A DNA stretch of 64,000 bases. It comes from Mytilus trossulus (lineage: Eukaryota; Mollusca; Bivalvia; Mytilida; Mytilidae). The stretch covers positions 51,715,164-51,779,163 of the forward strand of contig NC_086373.1 of the NCBI RefSeq assembly GCF_036588685.1, given 5' to 3'. The translations under genes were made by a program, and so were the position numbers. This document shows positions 12,012 through 24,013 of this stretch, in pieces. The notes below the pieces were generated by a model. It was not told the DNA's origin, did not search any database, and saw only the letters and a list, made by a program, of their open reading frames with translations. Positions within the stretch are counted from its first letter, which is position 1. Every line of letters begins with the position of its first letter.

Positions 12012-12400
12012 TAGATATAGGAAGATGTGGTATGAGTGCAAATGAGACAACTCTCCATCCAAATAACAATGAATAAAAGTAAACCATTACAGGTCAATTT
12101 ACGGCCTTCAACATGGAGTCTTGACTTTCATCGAACAACATGATATAAAGAGCCCGAAAAATAACTAATGGCAAATTTTCAATCGGGAAAACCAACACTC
12201 TAATCTAATCATTCTAAAACGAGAAACATGTATGAACTAAAACCACAGACGACAACATCTGTACATTAGATTCATGACTTACATGTAGGACAGGCGCAAA
12301 CTTTAGCTATGTTTCAAAACAAACAAGTATGATTTGTGATTTTGATACGGAATATATATCAAGAGGTCTTGGTATCTTTTTTTTTTAAAGGACGAGACGT
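12012..12400 (+). repeat. Dispersed repeat, family B
   Basis: Begins gatataggaagatgtggtat, followed by gagtgcaaatgagacaactc, then aaagtaaaccattacaggtc. The family recurs at 18,189, 24,014, 31,708, 38,140 (reverse) and 54,275. Confidence 0.65.
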
Positions 12401-12449
12401 TCTAAACAAATAAATTAAATTAAAACTAAAACTCCAATAAAATATAACT

Positions 12450-12665
12450 AGATGCTCTCAAGAGCCTGTGTCGCTCACCTGTATTTACTATTGCTTTCGA
12501 ATCATGTAAAAAAAGTGTTAAAATCATAATTGATAGTATTAGATATTACATACTATTAGTACTATAGTGATATATAACATAATAACCAAAAACTGCAAAA
12601 TTTCGGGAATTGTTGTAATAGTTAACAGACGACGACGACGACGGACAACGAACACCAATTGATGA
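12450..12665. repeat. Low-complexity or dispersed repeat with a GAC run
   Basis: Contains tagatgctctcaagagcctg and a (GAC)n run at about 12,630-12,645 followed by gacaacgaacacc. It looks like a short dispersed element, with no coding frame. Confidence 0.35.
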
Positions 12666-12839
12666 GAAAACTCCGCTTAACATTTTCATGTTAGATATTA
12701 CAATATTTATTATCTACAGTAATTGATTTTACAGTTAGCTTTAAACTATAGTATAAGTCGGAACCGAAAGAAATGATTGACCCGTACTTCTATCTTTATT
12801 CTTATCAGTAATGTTATTCTTACATAGGTACAGAGAAGA

Positions 12840-13340
12840 TAAAATTACAGCATATTTGCTATGTCATGTGTAGGATGGATATTTTTTTTATCCTTCCTAG
12901 TATTAAATGTTATTGCGACATAATTTAACATATCTTATTTATTAGTGTGTTTGGTAACGTGTTAAAATCTCTCTGTGTGCAAAACATCACCTGACATAAA
13001 GCGTGTGCAAAAATTTGATTCAATCTGATTTCTATGGTATAAAGCAGCAAAATATTGACTTTGACATGAGGCTCTGAAGAAGGGTCAGTATGTTGTTTGA
13101 CATAATTTGTGGTTATAATTATGAAATATCTTAATAAATATAGTACACAGTAAATTTACAGTGATGTAAATCGATTATATTTTTTCACTAGTTTCAACCT
13201 TGTCTTTAAAAATCTAAACTAGACTAAAAATGTTGATAATGAAATATGGCATAGCATATATACTATGTCGGACCTCCGATAACATAGTTTTTTGCACACG
13301 GAATTGTCTCAAATGAATATATAAAAATCGTCATACTACA
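12840..13340 (+). promoter_or_regulatory. Orphan metallothionein promoter with no gene downstream
   Basis: Aligns with the promoters at 7850 and 16,265. It has MRE cores as GTGTGCA at 12,975-12,981 and 13,003-13,009, TGCACAC at 13,293-13,299 and a TATA box TATATAAA at 13,318-13,325, and keeps the ctatgtcggacctccgat block. Similarity continues to about atcgtcatactac (13,340). The expected AAAATGCCTGGACC start and all three exons are missing, and 3' flank-type sequence follows from about 13,480. Deletion of the transcribed part of a former unit is the simplest inference. An unrelated transcript cannot be excluded. Confidence 0.75.
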
Positions 13341-13479
13341 AGACAACATTAAAGTATTTTTTACATCTTGCATAGCTTAATGCGGCTGCATTAATTCATC
13401 AATTTGTATTTTCTCTTGAATTTATGATACCAAATGTTTAAGTGGGGTACAATCATCATTAGTCTTCTCTCGTTCGGAA

Positions 13480-13860
13480 CTAAAACTATTGATAAATAAG
13501 TTGTCAGTAATGTAAGCTGTACAGGTTGTATAAAACACAGTTTTGTCCGATCGGAATAGTTTAAAATTCTCATTGCGAGTACAGCTGATAAGTGCTATAA
13601 TCTGTAAATTGTAGAAATCTTGCATCAGTTCTCTCAGGGGTTCATATCCGATTGCAATAATCAGCCTTGTCGGCCTGCATTGTGAAATTTATTATTGTAT
13701 TTGTGTATATGCTCACAACCTGAATATGAATGAAATGGGACATAAAGCAACTGCTGAAATAAGAGCTAGAGTTATCCCGCTTAGACTCAAGGTTTTTGGC
13801 TAAAATACGATGTGTTTGACTAAAAGTATGCGACATTATATCATTAATCTTTAACAGTAC
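13480..13860. repeat. Metallothionein 3' flanking block, copy 3
   Basis: Shares acacagttttgtccgatcgg, cggcctgcattg and ctagagttatcccgctta with 18,950-19,160, and in part with 700-830. It lies directly after the orphan promoter. Confidence 0.65.
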
Positions 13861-14204
13861 ATTGTATCCTTGATATTAACGTCTCTCTTTTTATATTTTT
13901 TGTTCACCAGAACACCGTCTCAAAGTTTTGTTTTCATGTATATTTCTATATATCTGCGTTGGAAAATATTTTCTGTACCTTTACGTTACAACCCTCTTTT
14001 TAATTACCTTTAATGTAGCAGATTCTTTATTATATCTCATTACCGCCTGCTCAAAGTTTTTATTAAGATTATTAATTTAAGGGATGAATGTATCATTTTT
14101 TTTTTTATCTTTTGATGGCAATTGTTCATTTTCAAGTCGCAAATTTGGTTTTTAGCGAAGCGAGCGTCAAAAAATATTTTCGAGCGCAAATTATTCATAT
14201 ACAA

Positions 14205-14510
14205 TTGAGAGTAGAAAATGGAAATAGGGAATGTGTCAAAGAGACAACAACCTGATTTAAGAGCAGAAAACAGCCGAAGGCCGCCAATGGATCCTCAATA
14301 CAGTGAGAAAATCCAGCAACCTGCGGCTTGCTTCAGTTGGCCCCTAAAGAAAAAAATGTATTAGTTAAGGGATAATGAGCGTCATAATAAACGCCGAAAT
14401 ATACAAATGAACTTATAAAAAATCATACAAGATTAACAAAGGGCAGAGGTTCCTGACTTGGGACAGGCGCGAAAATGTATGCCTGGGATAAGAACATCCT
14501 TAGTTTTCGA
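14205..14510 (+). repeat. Dispersed repeat, family A
   Basis: Contains agggaatgtgtcaaagagac, aacagccgaaggccgccaat and gacttgggacaggcgcg. Same family as 10,018. Confidence 0.65.
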
Positions 14511-14511
14511 A

Positions 14512-14880
14512 AAATTCAACAAGACATAAAAATAGAAGCCAAAAAAGTTAAAAATAGAGTTATAGCAGTCAGCATGGTGTTAATATATTCCTCATCACTA
14601 TAACAAAAAACAAATATGCCAAAAATGAAAAAAAAAACAAAATGGAATAAAGATAAAGGAAACCAGCGAATATGAAAGACAGGAATAAAAATTAAAAAAA
14701 AACCACAGACAACAGCATATTGGCGGACTGCACAAGTGCCCCGATACGTCAAAAGGAAATTTTAAAAAAGAAAAAGAATATACAGTAAAGGTTTATGATT
14801 TACAAAGATAAATAAGAGAACACTATAACACGTAAATAAGATGACAAATAATGTCACAGTACATATTGCAACGTGTTTTC
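14512..14880. repeat. Dispersed repeat, family D
   Basis: Follows directly on family A. Shares gttatagcagtcagcat, gaatatgaaagacaggaat and acgtcaaaaggaaatt with the other family D copies. Confidence 0.55.
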
Positions 14881-15979
14881 GTGTGTAAACGTATTTTTCT
14901 TTTTTTATCTGTCTCATAACATTATACCCCGCTAGCTCGGCCGTTTACGTTACTGGTAGAGAGGGTTCGGCCTGTGCTTTCGCTCCAGGACTTCTGACAG
15001 CATACTGATTGTACAACGAAACAGTAAATTCAATAAATGACAGGTATAAGAAACCTAAAAATGACCACTGATGACGATTTGCCAAGCAATGTATTTGCTC
15101 ATATAACAAATGACCATAATTCATAAAACCGTTTCATATTTAATAGATAAAGACAATATAAATACATAAATATCGCGGTATCTCCGTGTGAAAATATCAA
15201 TTCATAATTCCAATACATTTTCGAACTTCCCCTTTTTGGACAAACGAGGTGAAAATTACCCATTACAAGTTTACCAATTCAAAGACGCGTTTGGCCTTAG
15301 TGCTATCTAATTAAATAAAATAATATGATACTAGCATTTTGAGGTGTCCGTCTACTTAAAATATTGAGAGTACTTAATAGTCTAGTCGTCTTTAACTAAA
15401 ATATTATTATTTAATCAATCAAGTTGTGACGTCAAACTTCCGAGACAAAATAAATATACCCACTGGTTCCCATCGACTTTGTAAGACAAGATCATGAAGC
15501 TCATTATTCTATGATTAGGAAACAAAAATCGGTCCATTAAAAAAACCATCGCATTTATCTATACCCGTTTAATTTTCAGTCCAACCAGAGCAATGTCTGA
15601 AAACGTTTTTTCAATATCATTGACCCAAAACTAAAACATGCGATAATACAAAATTCTATTTTAGAGTAAGGCACGAACAATTTAGTAGATTGACGAACGT
15701 TACTCCAAAATACCCCTCGGATTAACCATCTGTCTAAATATCGCTTTCAAACTGAACTCCATCTCTTAATAAACCCGAAATCATAAAATATCAAGCTTAG
15801 TGTACAATTCCCTCTATTTATTCTGGAACGTACAACTTACCAATACGAAAGTTTTCCCCAATCTAAAGAAATACTGCCCTGACGAACTTTAAATATTTAA
15901 GTCTGGACATTGCGTCTCAAGCACGAGAAAAACGATCCCCGCGAAAAAGTGACCGGACAACTATAGTTATATATAGTAT
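14881..15979. other. Intergenic, no gene seen
   Basis: No credible frame, splice structure or RNA gene is visible. The sequence is moderately AT-rich and I recognise no repeat in it. Confidence 0.4.
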
Positions 15980-16170
15980 CTAAAAATAGAAATAGGGGAA
16001 TTTACGATGACCCATAAACGTTACAATATATAATCTATATTTAAGACCGTCATGTATTTTTGTGAATTTGACACGGAAGATATGTAAACAAGGTCTTAGT
16101 ATCTTCTTAATAAAAATGTTTTTTTTTAGAAAACAAGGACGAGACGTTATAAAAAATACTAATGTATCGA
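15980..16170. repeat. Dispersed repeat, family D fragment
   Basis: Contains taagaccgtcatgtattttt, gatatgtaaacaaggtctta and aacaaggacgagacgtt. Related to the blocks ending near 7560 and 12,400. Confidence 0.5.
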
Positions 16171-16264
16171 AAAAGGTGTCTAATTTCAACATTAACTTAT
16201 CATAAAACTATAATAGTATAACTTGGAAAATAAATATCAATCCTGAAAAGATTTATCGATCCGT

Positions 16265-16812
16265 ACTTAAAAGTACAGCATGTTTGCTATGTCAGTGTAG
16301 GAAAGATATTTTTATCCTTCCTTGTATTAAATATCATTGTGACATAGTTTTATATATCTTATTTATTAGTGTGTTAGGTAACGTGCTAAAATATCTATCT
16401 GTGTGCAAAACATCACCAGTCATACAGCGTGTGCAAAAAATCCGGTTCAAACTTATTGATATGTTATGACGCAGTAGAATATGGATTTTGACATGAGGCT
16501 CTCCAGAAGGATCAGTATGTTGTTCGACATACATGCTTGTTATTAAATGTAGTAATACCTTAAGAATAAAGTACAAATAAAATGAAGAATAATGTAAATC
16601 GATTTAATTACTTTCGCTAATTTGAACCATGTCTTTGTTAAGTAATGATATATGGCATAATATACACTATGTCTGACCTCCGATAACATAGGTTTTGCAC
16701 ACGGAAATTTTCTGAAATAGCTATATAAAAATCGACATACTACCAGACACCACCCATACTAGTAAAAGGATATTAATAAGATCTACTAAGCAGACCAGCT
16801 TCAACGAATAAA
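16265..16812 (+). promoter_or_regulatory. MT-20 promoter, second complete gene
   Basis: MRE cores are GTGTGCA at 16,401-16,407 and 16,429-16,435 (minus strand) and TGCACAC at 16,696-16,702 (plus strand). The TATA box TATATAAA is at 16,722-16,729, with the ATG 84 bases further on. It lacks the second GTGTGCA of the 7982 pair, so this copy has three visible cores where the 8402 gene has four. That could change metal sensitivity. Confidence 0.8.
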
Positions 16813-18056
16813 ATGCCTGGACCTTGTAACTGCATTGAAAGTAAGAAGCTTACAATTTTATCTTTAAATAATTTGAAATTGAGAATGGAAATGGGGAATG
16901 TGTCAAAGAGACAACAACCCGATCTTGTGTCTTGATTATTGAAAACTAAACAAATGTTGATGAGTTCACTTATGTTATAATTTCTAAAAAATCATTCTCG
17001 TTAAAATTATTGTAAAAGTAAGACAGGATAAAGGGCCTCTTTTTATTCATGATGTTGTAAAGTTCTTTGCAAAATAATGATATTTGTTTTGATAAATTAA
17101 AGAAACAAGAAAATCGATCAATGTATGTTGTGAGATAATTATGCGTAAGAAGTTGGCAAATGAAATTAAAATACAAATGCACACTATCCTATTTATATGT
17201 GTTCTGTTGTCTCCCCTTTATCCCCTGGTCTCGCTTATTTATTACTGCTGCGCATAAGGAACGACTTTTTATTATTATTTTAGGGGAGGCCAGAACGAAT
17301 TTTTGCAGAATGAACATTTATTTGTTGCTACCCACGCTAACTTTCCCAATGGCCTTAGCGAGGCAGAATATTAATTTTCATAATCATAATCTTAAAAACT
17401 AACTTTAGGGGAAACCACCTTGTAACAATTTTCAAATATTTCTCATTGATGTAATACAATTGAAAGTTATAAGATTCGGTATGCCATAGTCAGTTGACTT
17501 CACTTATTATATGTCTGCTTTTACTTTGCAGCAAACGTGTGTATCTGTGGAACCGGATGCAGCGGGAAATGTTGTCGATGTGGAGACGCCTGCAAATGTG
17601 ACAGTGGCTGTGGATGTTCCGGATGTAAAGTTGTTTGCAAATGCTCAGGTTTGTTCATTTTACAGATTTTAAAAGAATTAATATTTTAAGAAGTAAACTT
17701 TTAAACAACCGCATGTTTTTTTCTTTTTCTGTGCAGTAACTGCTTTAAAAGATGTATGATTTTATGATGGATTTTATGACTCATTTTACAGAAGGTTGTA
17801 ATTTTTTTCGGTATATTTCCTTGTTTAATGACCAGAATCATCATGATACAAAAATACGTCTACTTCATTTTATAGAAAAGCGCTTATGATAATATAAATC
17901 AATCAGAAGAAAAATAATCTGATAAAACATATACACATTATATTAGATATGCCTATTAAAATGAGATTTTATTATGTTTTAGGTACCTGTGCATGTGGAT
18001 GCGACTGTACTGGTCCAACAACCTGCAAATGTGACTCTGGGTGCTCCTGCAAGTGA
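16813..18056 (+). CDS. MT-20: Metallothionein MT-20, three exons, second complete copy
   Basis: Coding exons are 16,813-16,840, 17,532-17,648 and 17,983-18,056, all joined in phase 1, giving 72 residues with 23 Cys. The protein starts with the same [19 protein letters not shown] and ends [14 protein letters not shown]. Differences from the 8402 copy are R25, D33, K46, S48, T62 and D66. None affects a cysteine, so both should fold into the same metal-thiolate clusters. Introns have diverged more than exons: intron 1 carries a short family A fragment absent from the other gene. This is a functional-looking paralogue with its own MRE/TATA promoter and polyadenylation signal. Confidence 0.96.
16878..16923 (+). 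repeat. Family A fragment inside MT-20 intron 1
   Basis: A 46-bp stretch (gaatggaaatggggaatgtg, then tcaaagagacaacaacccga) matches the left end of family A and is then truncated. It is absent from the equivalent intron of the 8402 gene, so it arrived after the duplication. Confidence 0.65.
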
Positions 18057-18142
18057 CATAAAAACAATCACATCACGATCAATATAGACATAATTGTAAC
18101 TCACATCATTCATAAAAGAATTCGTGATGTTCACTGATATCA

Positions 18143-18148
18143 AATAAA
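18143..18148 (+). terminator. Polyadenylation signal of MT-20, second complete copy
   Basis: AATAAA 87 bases after the stop codon, the same spacing as in the 8402 gene. Confidence 0.7.
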
Positions 18149-18188
18149 CATTTTTTTAATAATTTGTCTGTTGATAAATTTGTATTCA

Positions 18189-18600
18189 TAGATATAAGAA
18201 GAAGTGGTATGAGTGCCAATGATACAATTTTAGGTAAAAGTACGATCTTTAACACAGAGCACCGAAGAGCAAGCTATAAAGGGCCTTAAAAAAGTGTTAA
18301 ACCATTCAAACTGTCTAATATATTTAAAAGACCGGTAAACGAGAAACACTTATAAACCGCATCCACCAACGAAAACTACTAAACACAACTGATTTAGGAC
18401 ATGTGCAAACACATGAGGGTTTAAACGTTTTAATAAGAACCAACCTTCACTCTTATATGAAACAACATCACAACATAGAAAGATGCACTATAAAATATCA
18501 ACTGAAATAGCTGAAGTCAATCAAAAGACAAAACACAAGTGAACATGCACTGAAAAAATAAATATGATCAATGAAAATACAAAATAAGTTAAAAAAAAAA
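18189..18600 (+). repeat. Dispersed repeat, family B
   Basis: Begins gatataagaagaagtggtat and continues with gagcaagctataaagggcc, acatcacaacatagaaagat and acaagtgaacatgcactg. It is a nearly full-length copy starting just after the metallothionein transcript end. Confidence 0.7.
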
Positions 18601-18839
18601 AGGTGACTTATTAAAGGCAACAGTAGTATACCGCTGTGAAATGTTAAACAATTTCAGTAAAATGACAATAACCTTGAAAAAATCCAACAATTGCAATTAC
18701 AATAATATAAACAGATAATGAAAATAATTGTGCTGTAAGGTATATAGTTTAAATGGAGAATGGATTTTACAAAATAAATAATATTCATAGTACGAAGAAT
18801 TGAAAATGTATATACATTGTATATAGTATATTTACCTAT

Positions 18840-19320
18840 ATACTTATCAGCACATTTGGAAACCGATTGATACAAGCAAACATTTGCATGACTGAAATAT
18901 GTTTTCTTGATTTGATAGTTGTAATTTGTCATTAAACTTGTCTCGTTCATAAAAACACAGTTCTGTCCAATCGGAATAGTTAATTATAATCTACACATAT
19001 TAGGAACCTTGTTTCAGGGCTGCATCCTAGTCGACATGCATTACGGAACTTATTATTGTATTTGTATATTTTGTTCTCGTCCTGAATATGAAATGAAATA
19101 GTTGTCAATGGACGTTAAGCAAGTAACTGCTAAAGAGCTAGAGTTATCCCGCTTTAGCTAAATGGTAATTTGTTAAATGTAAAATACCATATTTTTGACT
19201 TTAAGAGTGCGACATTATATCATGAATCTTTAAACATATCTTTTTTTTCAAATAAGGACCCAATGGCGTCCACCTTTTCATAATATATTTTTCACAAGAA
19301 CATTGTCTCAAAAGTTTTTT
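18840..19320. repeat. Metallothionein 3' flanking block, copy 4
   Basis: Shares agcacatttggaaacc with 371, acacagttctgtccaatcgg with 13,540 and gagctagagttatcccgctt with 13,765. This is the right edge of the array as seen here. Confidence 0.65.
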
Positions 19321-19329
19321 TTATGTATT

Positions 19330-20300
19330 ATTATTCCTATATCTACGTTAGAATTGTTTTTTACCTCTTTTTATTTACCTTTTACTTTGCAGGCTAACAG
19401 TTGTTATTACGAGTTTTGCTTTTAAATTGAAATGTATCAATTGATTCTTTTTTCAAATGCAATTGCTTAATCGTACCGTACAATATAAAATGTTATCTTA
19501 ACTACCATTCCTTCCTGAGTTAGAAATTAAATTTGTTTTCTTGTTGACATTATTTGATGTCAAGTAGGCAAGAAAAAATAAACATAAGGGAAGGATAGAA
19601 ATTGTCGGTCAGGGTGACATCAACGAGCGTATCCAGTCGAATTTTTAACGATGTGATACTAAACAAATATATAAAGGGGACAGGGAGGTACCCCCTACGA
19701 CCCTTAAATCCTCAGCTGAAAAGGGTAGGTTTGTTAGTCTTAATTAATGTGTTGACGAATAAAAATCTTAGAAATATATCGATAAAAATTTAAAGTATGA
19801 ATATATCCTCAATGCATGAAGTAACTGAAATAAGCATTGGATCTTTGTTGATGCATTGTAATTTAAGATCATAATTGCAACATGTAAACTCTATCATTAG
19901 CGTCGAAGAAACAAACTATTAACCTCAGGACCAGAACTCCCTGTTAAATAAACATCGAAAATGAAGTTCTTTTAAATGGTTGATTTTCAAATAGAATTTA
20001 AACTCTTTAAAACTTAACAGAAGAATAAAAATGTCTGTAAATCAATAATATTCCAATATTCCTTTCAATATAGTGTACACAAACGATTAGATAAGCACTT
20101 CTAAATATTTACATAGCAAAACAGCACTGCATTTTAGGCTTTATATTATCATCAATCAACAAATATTAACAAATAAACTTAGGTTTCATGTTACTATAAT
20201 AAAGACTTCTGGTAAATTAACTTCGTAAGACACGATCCGTATATTTCAAGAGATACATGTACTTCTCATTTTATTTTAAATCATTTACGTGTATTCTATT
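19330..20300. other. Intergenic, no gene seen
   Basis: No supported gene. A 63-codon frame at 19,602 has no recognisable domain and looks like chance. Confidence 0.4.
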
Positions 20301-20306
20301 CCCAGA

Positions 20307-20360
20307 ATGCAGGAATTTAGATTAAGAATGGGATTGTTAGGTGACAGTATGGACAATGAT
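20307..20360 (+). other. Possible short coding exon (18 codons)
   Basis: ATG-initiated MQEFRLRMGLLGDSMDND ends exactly at a good donor GTAAGT (20,361), phase 0. A possible acceptor CCCAG sits two bases before the ATG. No family is recognised. It could be a first exon of the downstream profilin locus, part of an unseen gene or chance. Confidence 0.2.
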
Positions 20361-20529
20361 GTAAGTACATGTATTTTTATATGTCGTCTGCTCTTTGTTT
20401 TAAAAGATTTTTGTACAAAATACTTTCATTGTCAGCCTTATCTGAAGTACGTAAAAACTAATAGATGATTCTAGAAATTTAACAGTAACTTTCAAAGAGC
20501 TGTTGAAAATAGACACACATTTGTCATTT

Positions 20530-20882
20530 AGGGGCCTTTAATAGCTGACAATGCGGTATGGGTTTTGCTCATTTTTGAAAGACGTACGGTGACCTGTATA
20601 GTTGTTACTTTCTGTGTCATTTGGACTCTTGTGGAGAGTTGTCTTGTTGGCAATTATACCACATGTCGTTTCTTTTATATACACTAGATGCTTTTCAGTT
20701 AAGTATGACTTCCATGTTCACTGAATTAGTACACATTTTTATTTAGGGGCCAGCTTAAGCCCGCCTCCGGGTGCGTTTTTTTTTTGGCTGCGTTGAAGAC
20801 CGATTGGAGGCCTTCGACTGCCGCTCTATGGTCTGGTTGTTCTCTCTTTGACACATTCATGATTTCCATTCTCAATTTTATA
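20530..20882 (-). repeat. Dispersed repeats, family C then family A (reverse)
   Basis: The part at 20,530-20,690 (acggtgacctgtatag, ctgtgtcatttggactcttg, tggagagttgtcttgttggc) is family C, seen also at 51,660, 57,437 and 60,165. The part at 20,740-20,882 (ggggccagcttaagcc, then tctctttgacacattcatg) is a truncated family A copy. Confidence 0.6.
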
Positions 20883-21566
20883 ATAAGTCGATTGATTGAA
20901 TTGTGCTTGCTAAACGTCCAGTGACGAATGTTTGATACATACTCACGATATGTGAGTACCTATATCAGAACCTATCTTTAAGTTAATATTAAAGATAATG
21001 GGAAATAATAATAGACTACAATATTGTGCATTGTTAGAGACTAATGTATAGATGTGAACCTCAACACTTTAGATTGAATAAAAGGAGCGCAAAAAGGGTC
21101 AATTTCAACTGAAGTCAATTTGGATCTCCTCATTACTTTCAGTTTTAAAATCTGTTGGATCATCCCAATGACAATGCTTGCTTACACTAGAACCCAAGGT
21201 CTGTGTCGTACACATTGATAGGCAGTGACATCCTTTTCAAACGCTAAAAACAGTGCAATTAAATTCTTGCAGCGCATGTCGATTAGCATTGGCCACTGTC
21301 TAAAGCAGTATGTTAGGCAGAAAAGTTAACTAAAGCAGAACTTTATAACAGACAGTGTATGTGCGTATTGTGCAAATTGAAATAACAGTGACATTTGTTT
21401 CAAACGCTCAATTCAAAATTTAAATTACACTGTAAATTACCTAGAATAATCTTCTAAGTAAAATTTCAGCCTAAATTGTATCTTTTTAGAATTTTGTTCT
21501 CGTTCTTTCGAGACCAAAGTAATGCAATATATGGGGTCATATATTTTCAATTGTGTTTTATATCAT

Positions 21567-22892
21567 ACGGAGCCCTGTTGGTCTCATACATATTATAAAG
21601 TGTCTTTTAATGTCCTGCGCTGAGAATGTGTAAAGTCTAGCGCTGGAGATGTAAAGTCTAGCGCTAGAGATGTAAAGTCTAGCGCTGGAGATGTAAAGTC
21701 TAGCGCTGGAGATCTAAAGTCTAGCGCTGGAGATGTAAAGTCAAGCGCTGAAGATGTAAAGTCTAGCGCTGGGGATGTAAAGTTTAACGCTGGAGATGTG
21801 TAAAATATAGTGCTGGAGATGTTAAGTCAAGCGCTGGAGATGTAAAGTCTGGCGCTGAAAATGTAAATTCAAGAGCTGGAGATGTAAAGTCAAGCGCTGG
21901 AGATTTAAAATCAAGCGCTGAAGATGTAAATACCAGCGCTTAAGATGTAAAGTCAAGCGCTGGAGATATAAAGTCTAGCGCTGGAGATGTAAAGTCAAGC
22001 GCTGGAGATGGAAAGTCAAGCGCTTCAGATTTAAAATCAAGCGCTGGAGATTTGAAATCAAGCCCTGTAAATACCAGCGCTTAAGTAACGTCAAGCCCTG
22101 GAGATAAAAAGTTTAGCGCTGGAGATGTAAAGTCAAGCGCTGGAAGTGTAGCTGGAGATGTAAAGTCAAGCGCTGGAGATGGAAAGTCAAGCGCTGGAGA
22201 TGGAAAGTCAAGCGCTGGAGATGTAAAATCAAGCGCTGGAGATGTAAAGTCTAGCGCTGGAGATGTTAAATCAAGCGCTGGAGATATATAGTCTAGCGCT
22301 GGAGATGTGCAAAGTCTTGTGCTGGAGAATTAATGTCAAGCGCCATAGATAAAACACGATTTTACATTTCTAGCGATAGACCTTACATCTCCAGCGCTTG
22401 ATTTTACATCTTCAGCGCTGGACTTTACAGCTATAGTGCTGGACTTTACATTTCCAGCGCTTGACTTTACATCTCCAGCGGTTGACTTTACATCTTCAGC
22501 GCTGGACTTTACATCTATAGTGCTGGACTTTACATTTCCAGCGCTTGACTTTACATCTTCAGCGCTGGAATTAACTTCTCTAGCGATTTATTTTATATCT
22601 ACAGTGCTTGACTTTACATCTCCAGCGCTAGACTTTGCATACCTCCAGCGCTAGATTTTACATCCCAAGCGCTAGACTTTACATCTTCAGCGCTTGGCTT
22701 TACATATCCAGCGCTAGACTTTAGATCTTCAGCGCTGGACTTTACATCTCCAGCGCTATACTTTACATCTCGAGCACTAGACTGTACATCTCTAGCGCTA
22801 GACTTTACATCTCCAGCGCTAGACTTTACACATCTTCAGCGCAGGACTTTAAAAGACACTTTATAATCGGTGTGAGACCAACAGGGCTCCGT
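21567..22892. mobile_element. Foldback transposon built of inverted 21-bp tandem arrays
   Basis: Terminal inverted repeats begin ACGGAGCCCTGTTGGTCTCA and continue through TTATAAAGTGTCTTTTAA to GTCCTGCGCTGA. The right end is the complement. An 8-bp flank tatatcat (21,559-21,566) matches aatatcat (22,893-22,900) at 7 of 8 bases, a likely target-site duplication. The left arm is roughly thirty copies of a 21-bp unit (AGCGCTGGAGATGTAAAGTCT). The right arm is about twenty copies in opposite orientation. Each unit contains palindromic AGCGCT. The 72-codon frame at 22,436, with heptad LDFT..., is an artefact of the array because 21 divides by 3. No transposase is present. An 8-bp duplication is typical of hAT and P-type elements. 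Confidence 0.88.
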
Positions 22893-22900
22893 AATATCAT

Positions 22901-24010
22901 ACCCCTTTTTAAAAATTTCGATTCAGATATCCTTAAAGCATTGAATGAACAAATATATATATCTCATTCGAATCAAAACCACAGCTTACATTTTGTCAGT
23001 AAAATCTTTTAACTTGGCAATGTTTATGTTGTACAAATTAAAATTAGATTAATTTAAAATATAATCGCTTTAAACTGACCAGTCTCACGAATGAAAGTAT
23101 TCAAACATATTAATTTGATTAAGCTATGAATAATATCTTTGTTCCAACTATAAATATTTTTTACATATATCATCTGTACGGGAAATATAAATATTGAAAC
23201 CGAAAATGAGAAAATTTGCTAAGATGCATGCGGTAAGAATATTTATTTTACTGTTAACTTGAAATTAATGTTGTCATACCTTAAGTTACTATACTTTTAA
23301 TATTAATTTTAACCAGCTATTATTAAGATGTTAGCATTAAAGGTTGTTCAGATCAAAGTATGTCGTGCTATGCAGTTTTGAGGCCTAAATGTTGTACTAA
23401 GATGCATAAATATTAAATAGGTCGAATAACTTGCATTTTAAAATTCATCTTGGTCTTTGAGTAGTGCTCAAAATTAAAATCGAGCCAAAATCTGCATAAG
23501 CCAATTGAAAGAATATGGAAACATATAATTCCTCTATTTTTTTATAATTTAAAAAGATTCAACAGGTCACTAGTAAATTGTAGTTATTTTTCAAAACTGT
23601 AAAGTAAAATGCAAGATGGTATCGCGGATTTTGTAAAAGGGGGCTTCAAACCATAAAAAGAGGAATTATTTTGTGCAACACAATATATATATTTATATTT
23701 CCAATCACCGGCGGAGGGGTGCCATTGAAATAAGACTTCTTTTAGAATCTCGTTCCTGTTTTTAAACTGTGTTTCTACCCTCGACGCTTTGGTTTAAGTA
23801 CACAGTCAATATTATAGAACGAAAAACATAATTTAGAAGTCTGGATGTTTCATCAAAGTCGAAACAGAAAACCTAAATATTATCAAAACTATGAGTGGTG
23901 CGTTTCTATTTCACAAAATCTGTTATTACATATGGTCATTTCTTATTCTTAAAAAAAAACTTTACAGTACGAGTGGTTTTGGGGTATTTTTTCCCTCACC
24001 AGTAGGCTAG
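22901..24010. other. Intergenic, no gene seen
   Basis: AT-rich DNA without recognisable genes or repeats. Confidence 0.4.
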
Positions 24011-24013
24011 ATA

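Noticed and set aside
22436..22654. 72-codon frame with a regular heptad LDFT..PA pattern
   Set aside because: Produced by a 21-bp non-coding array inside a foldback element; the same array is present inverted and out of frame elsewhere.
21600..22860. CRISPR-like regular repeat array
   Set aside because: There are no spacers of unique sequence, units are contiguous, orientation flips midway and the genome is animal.
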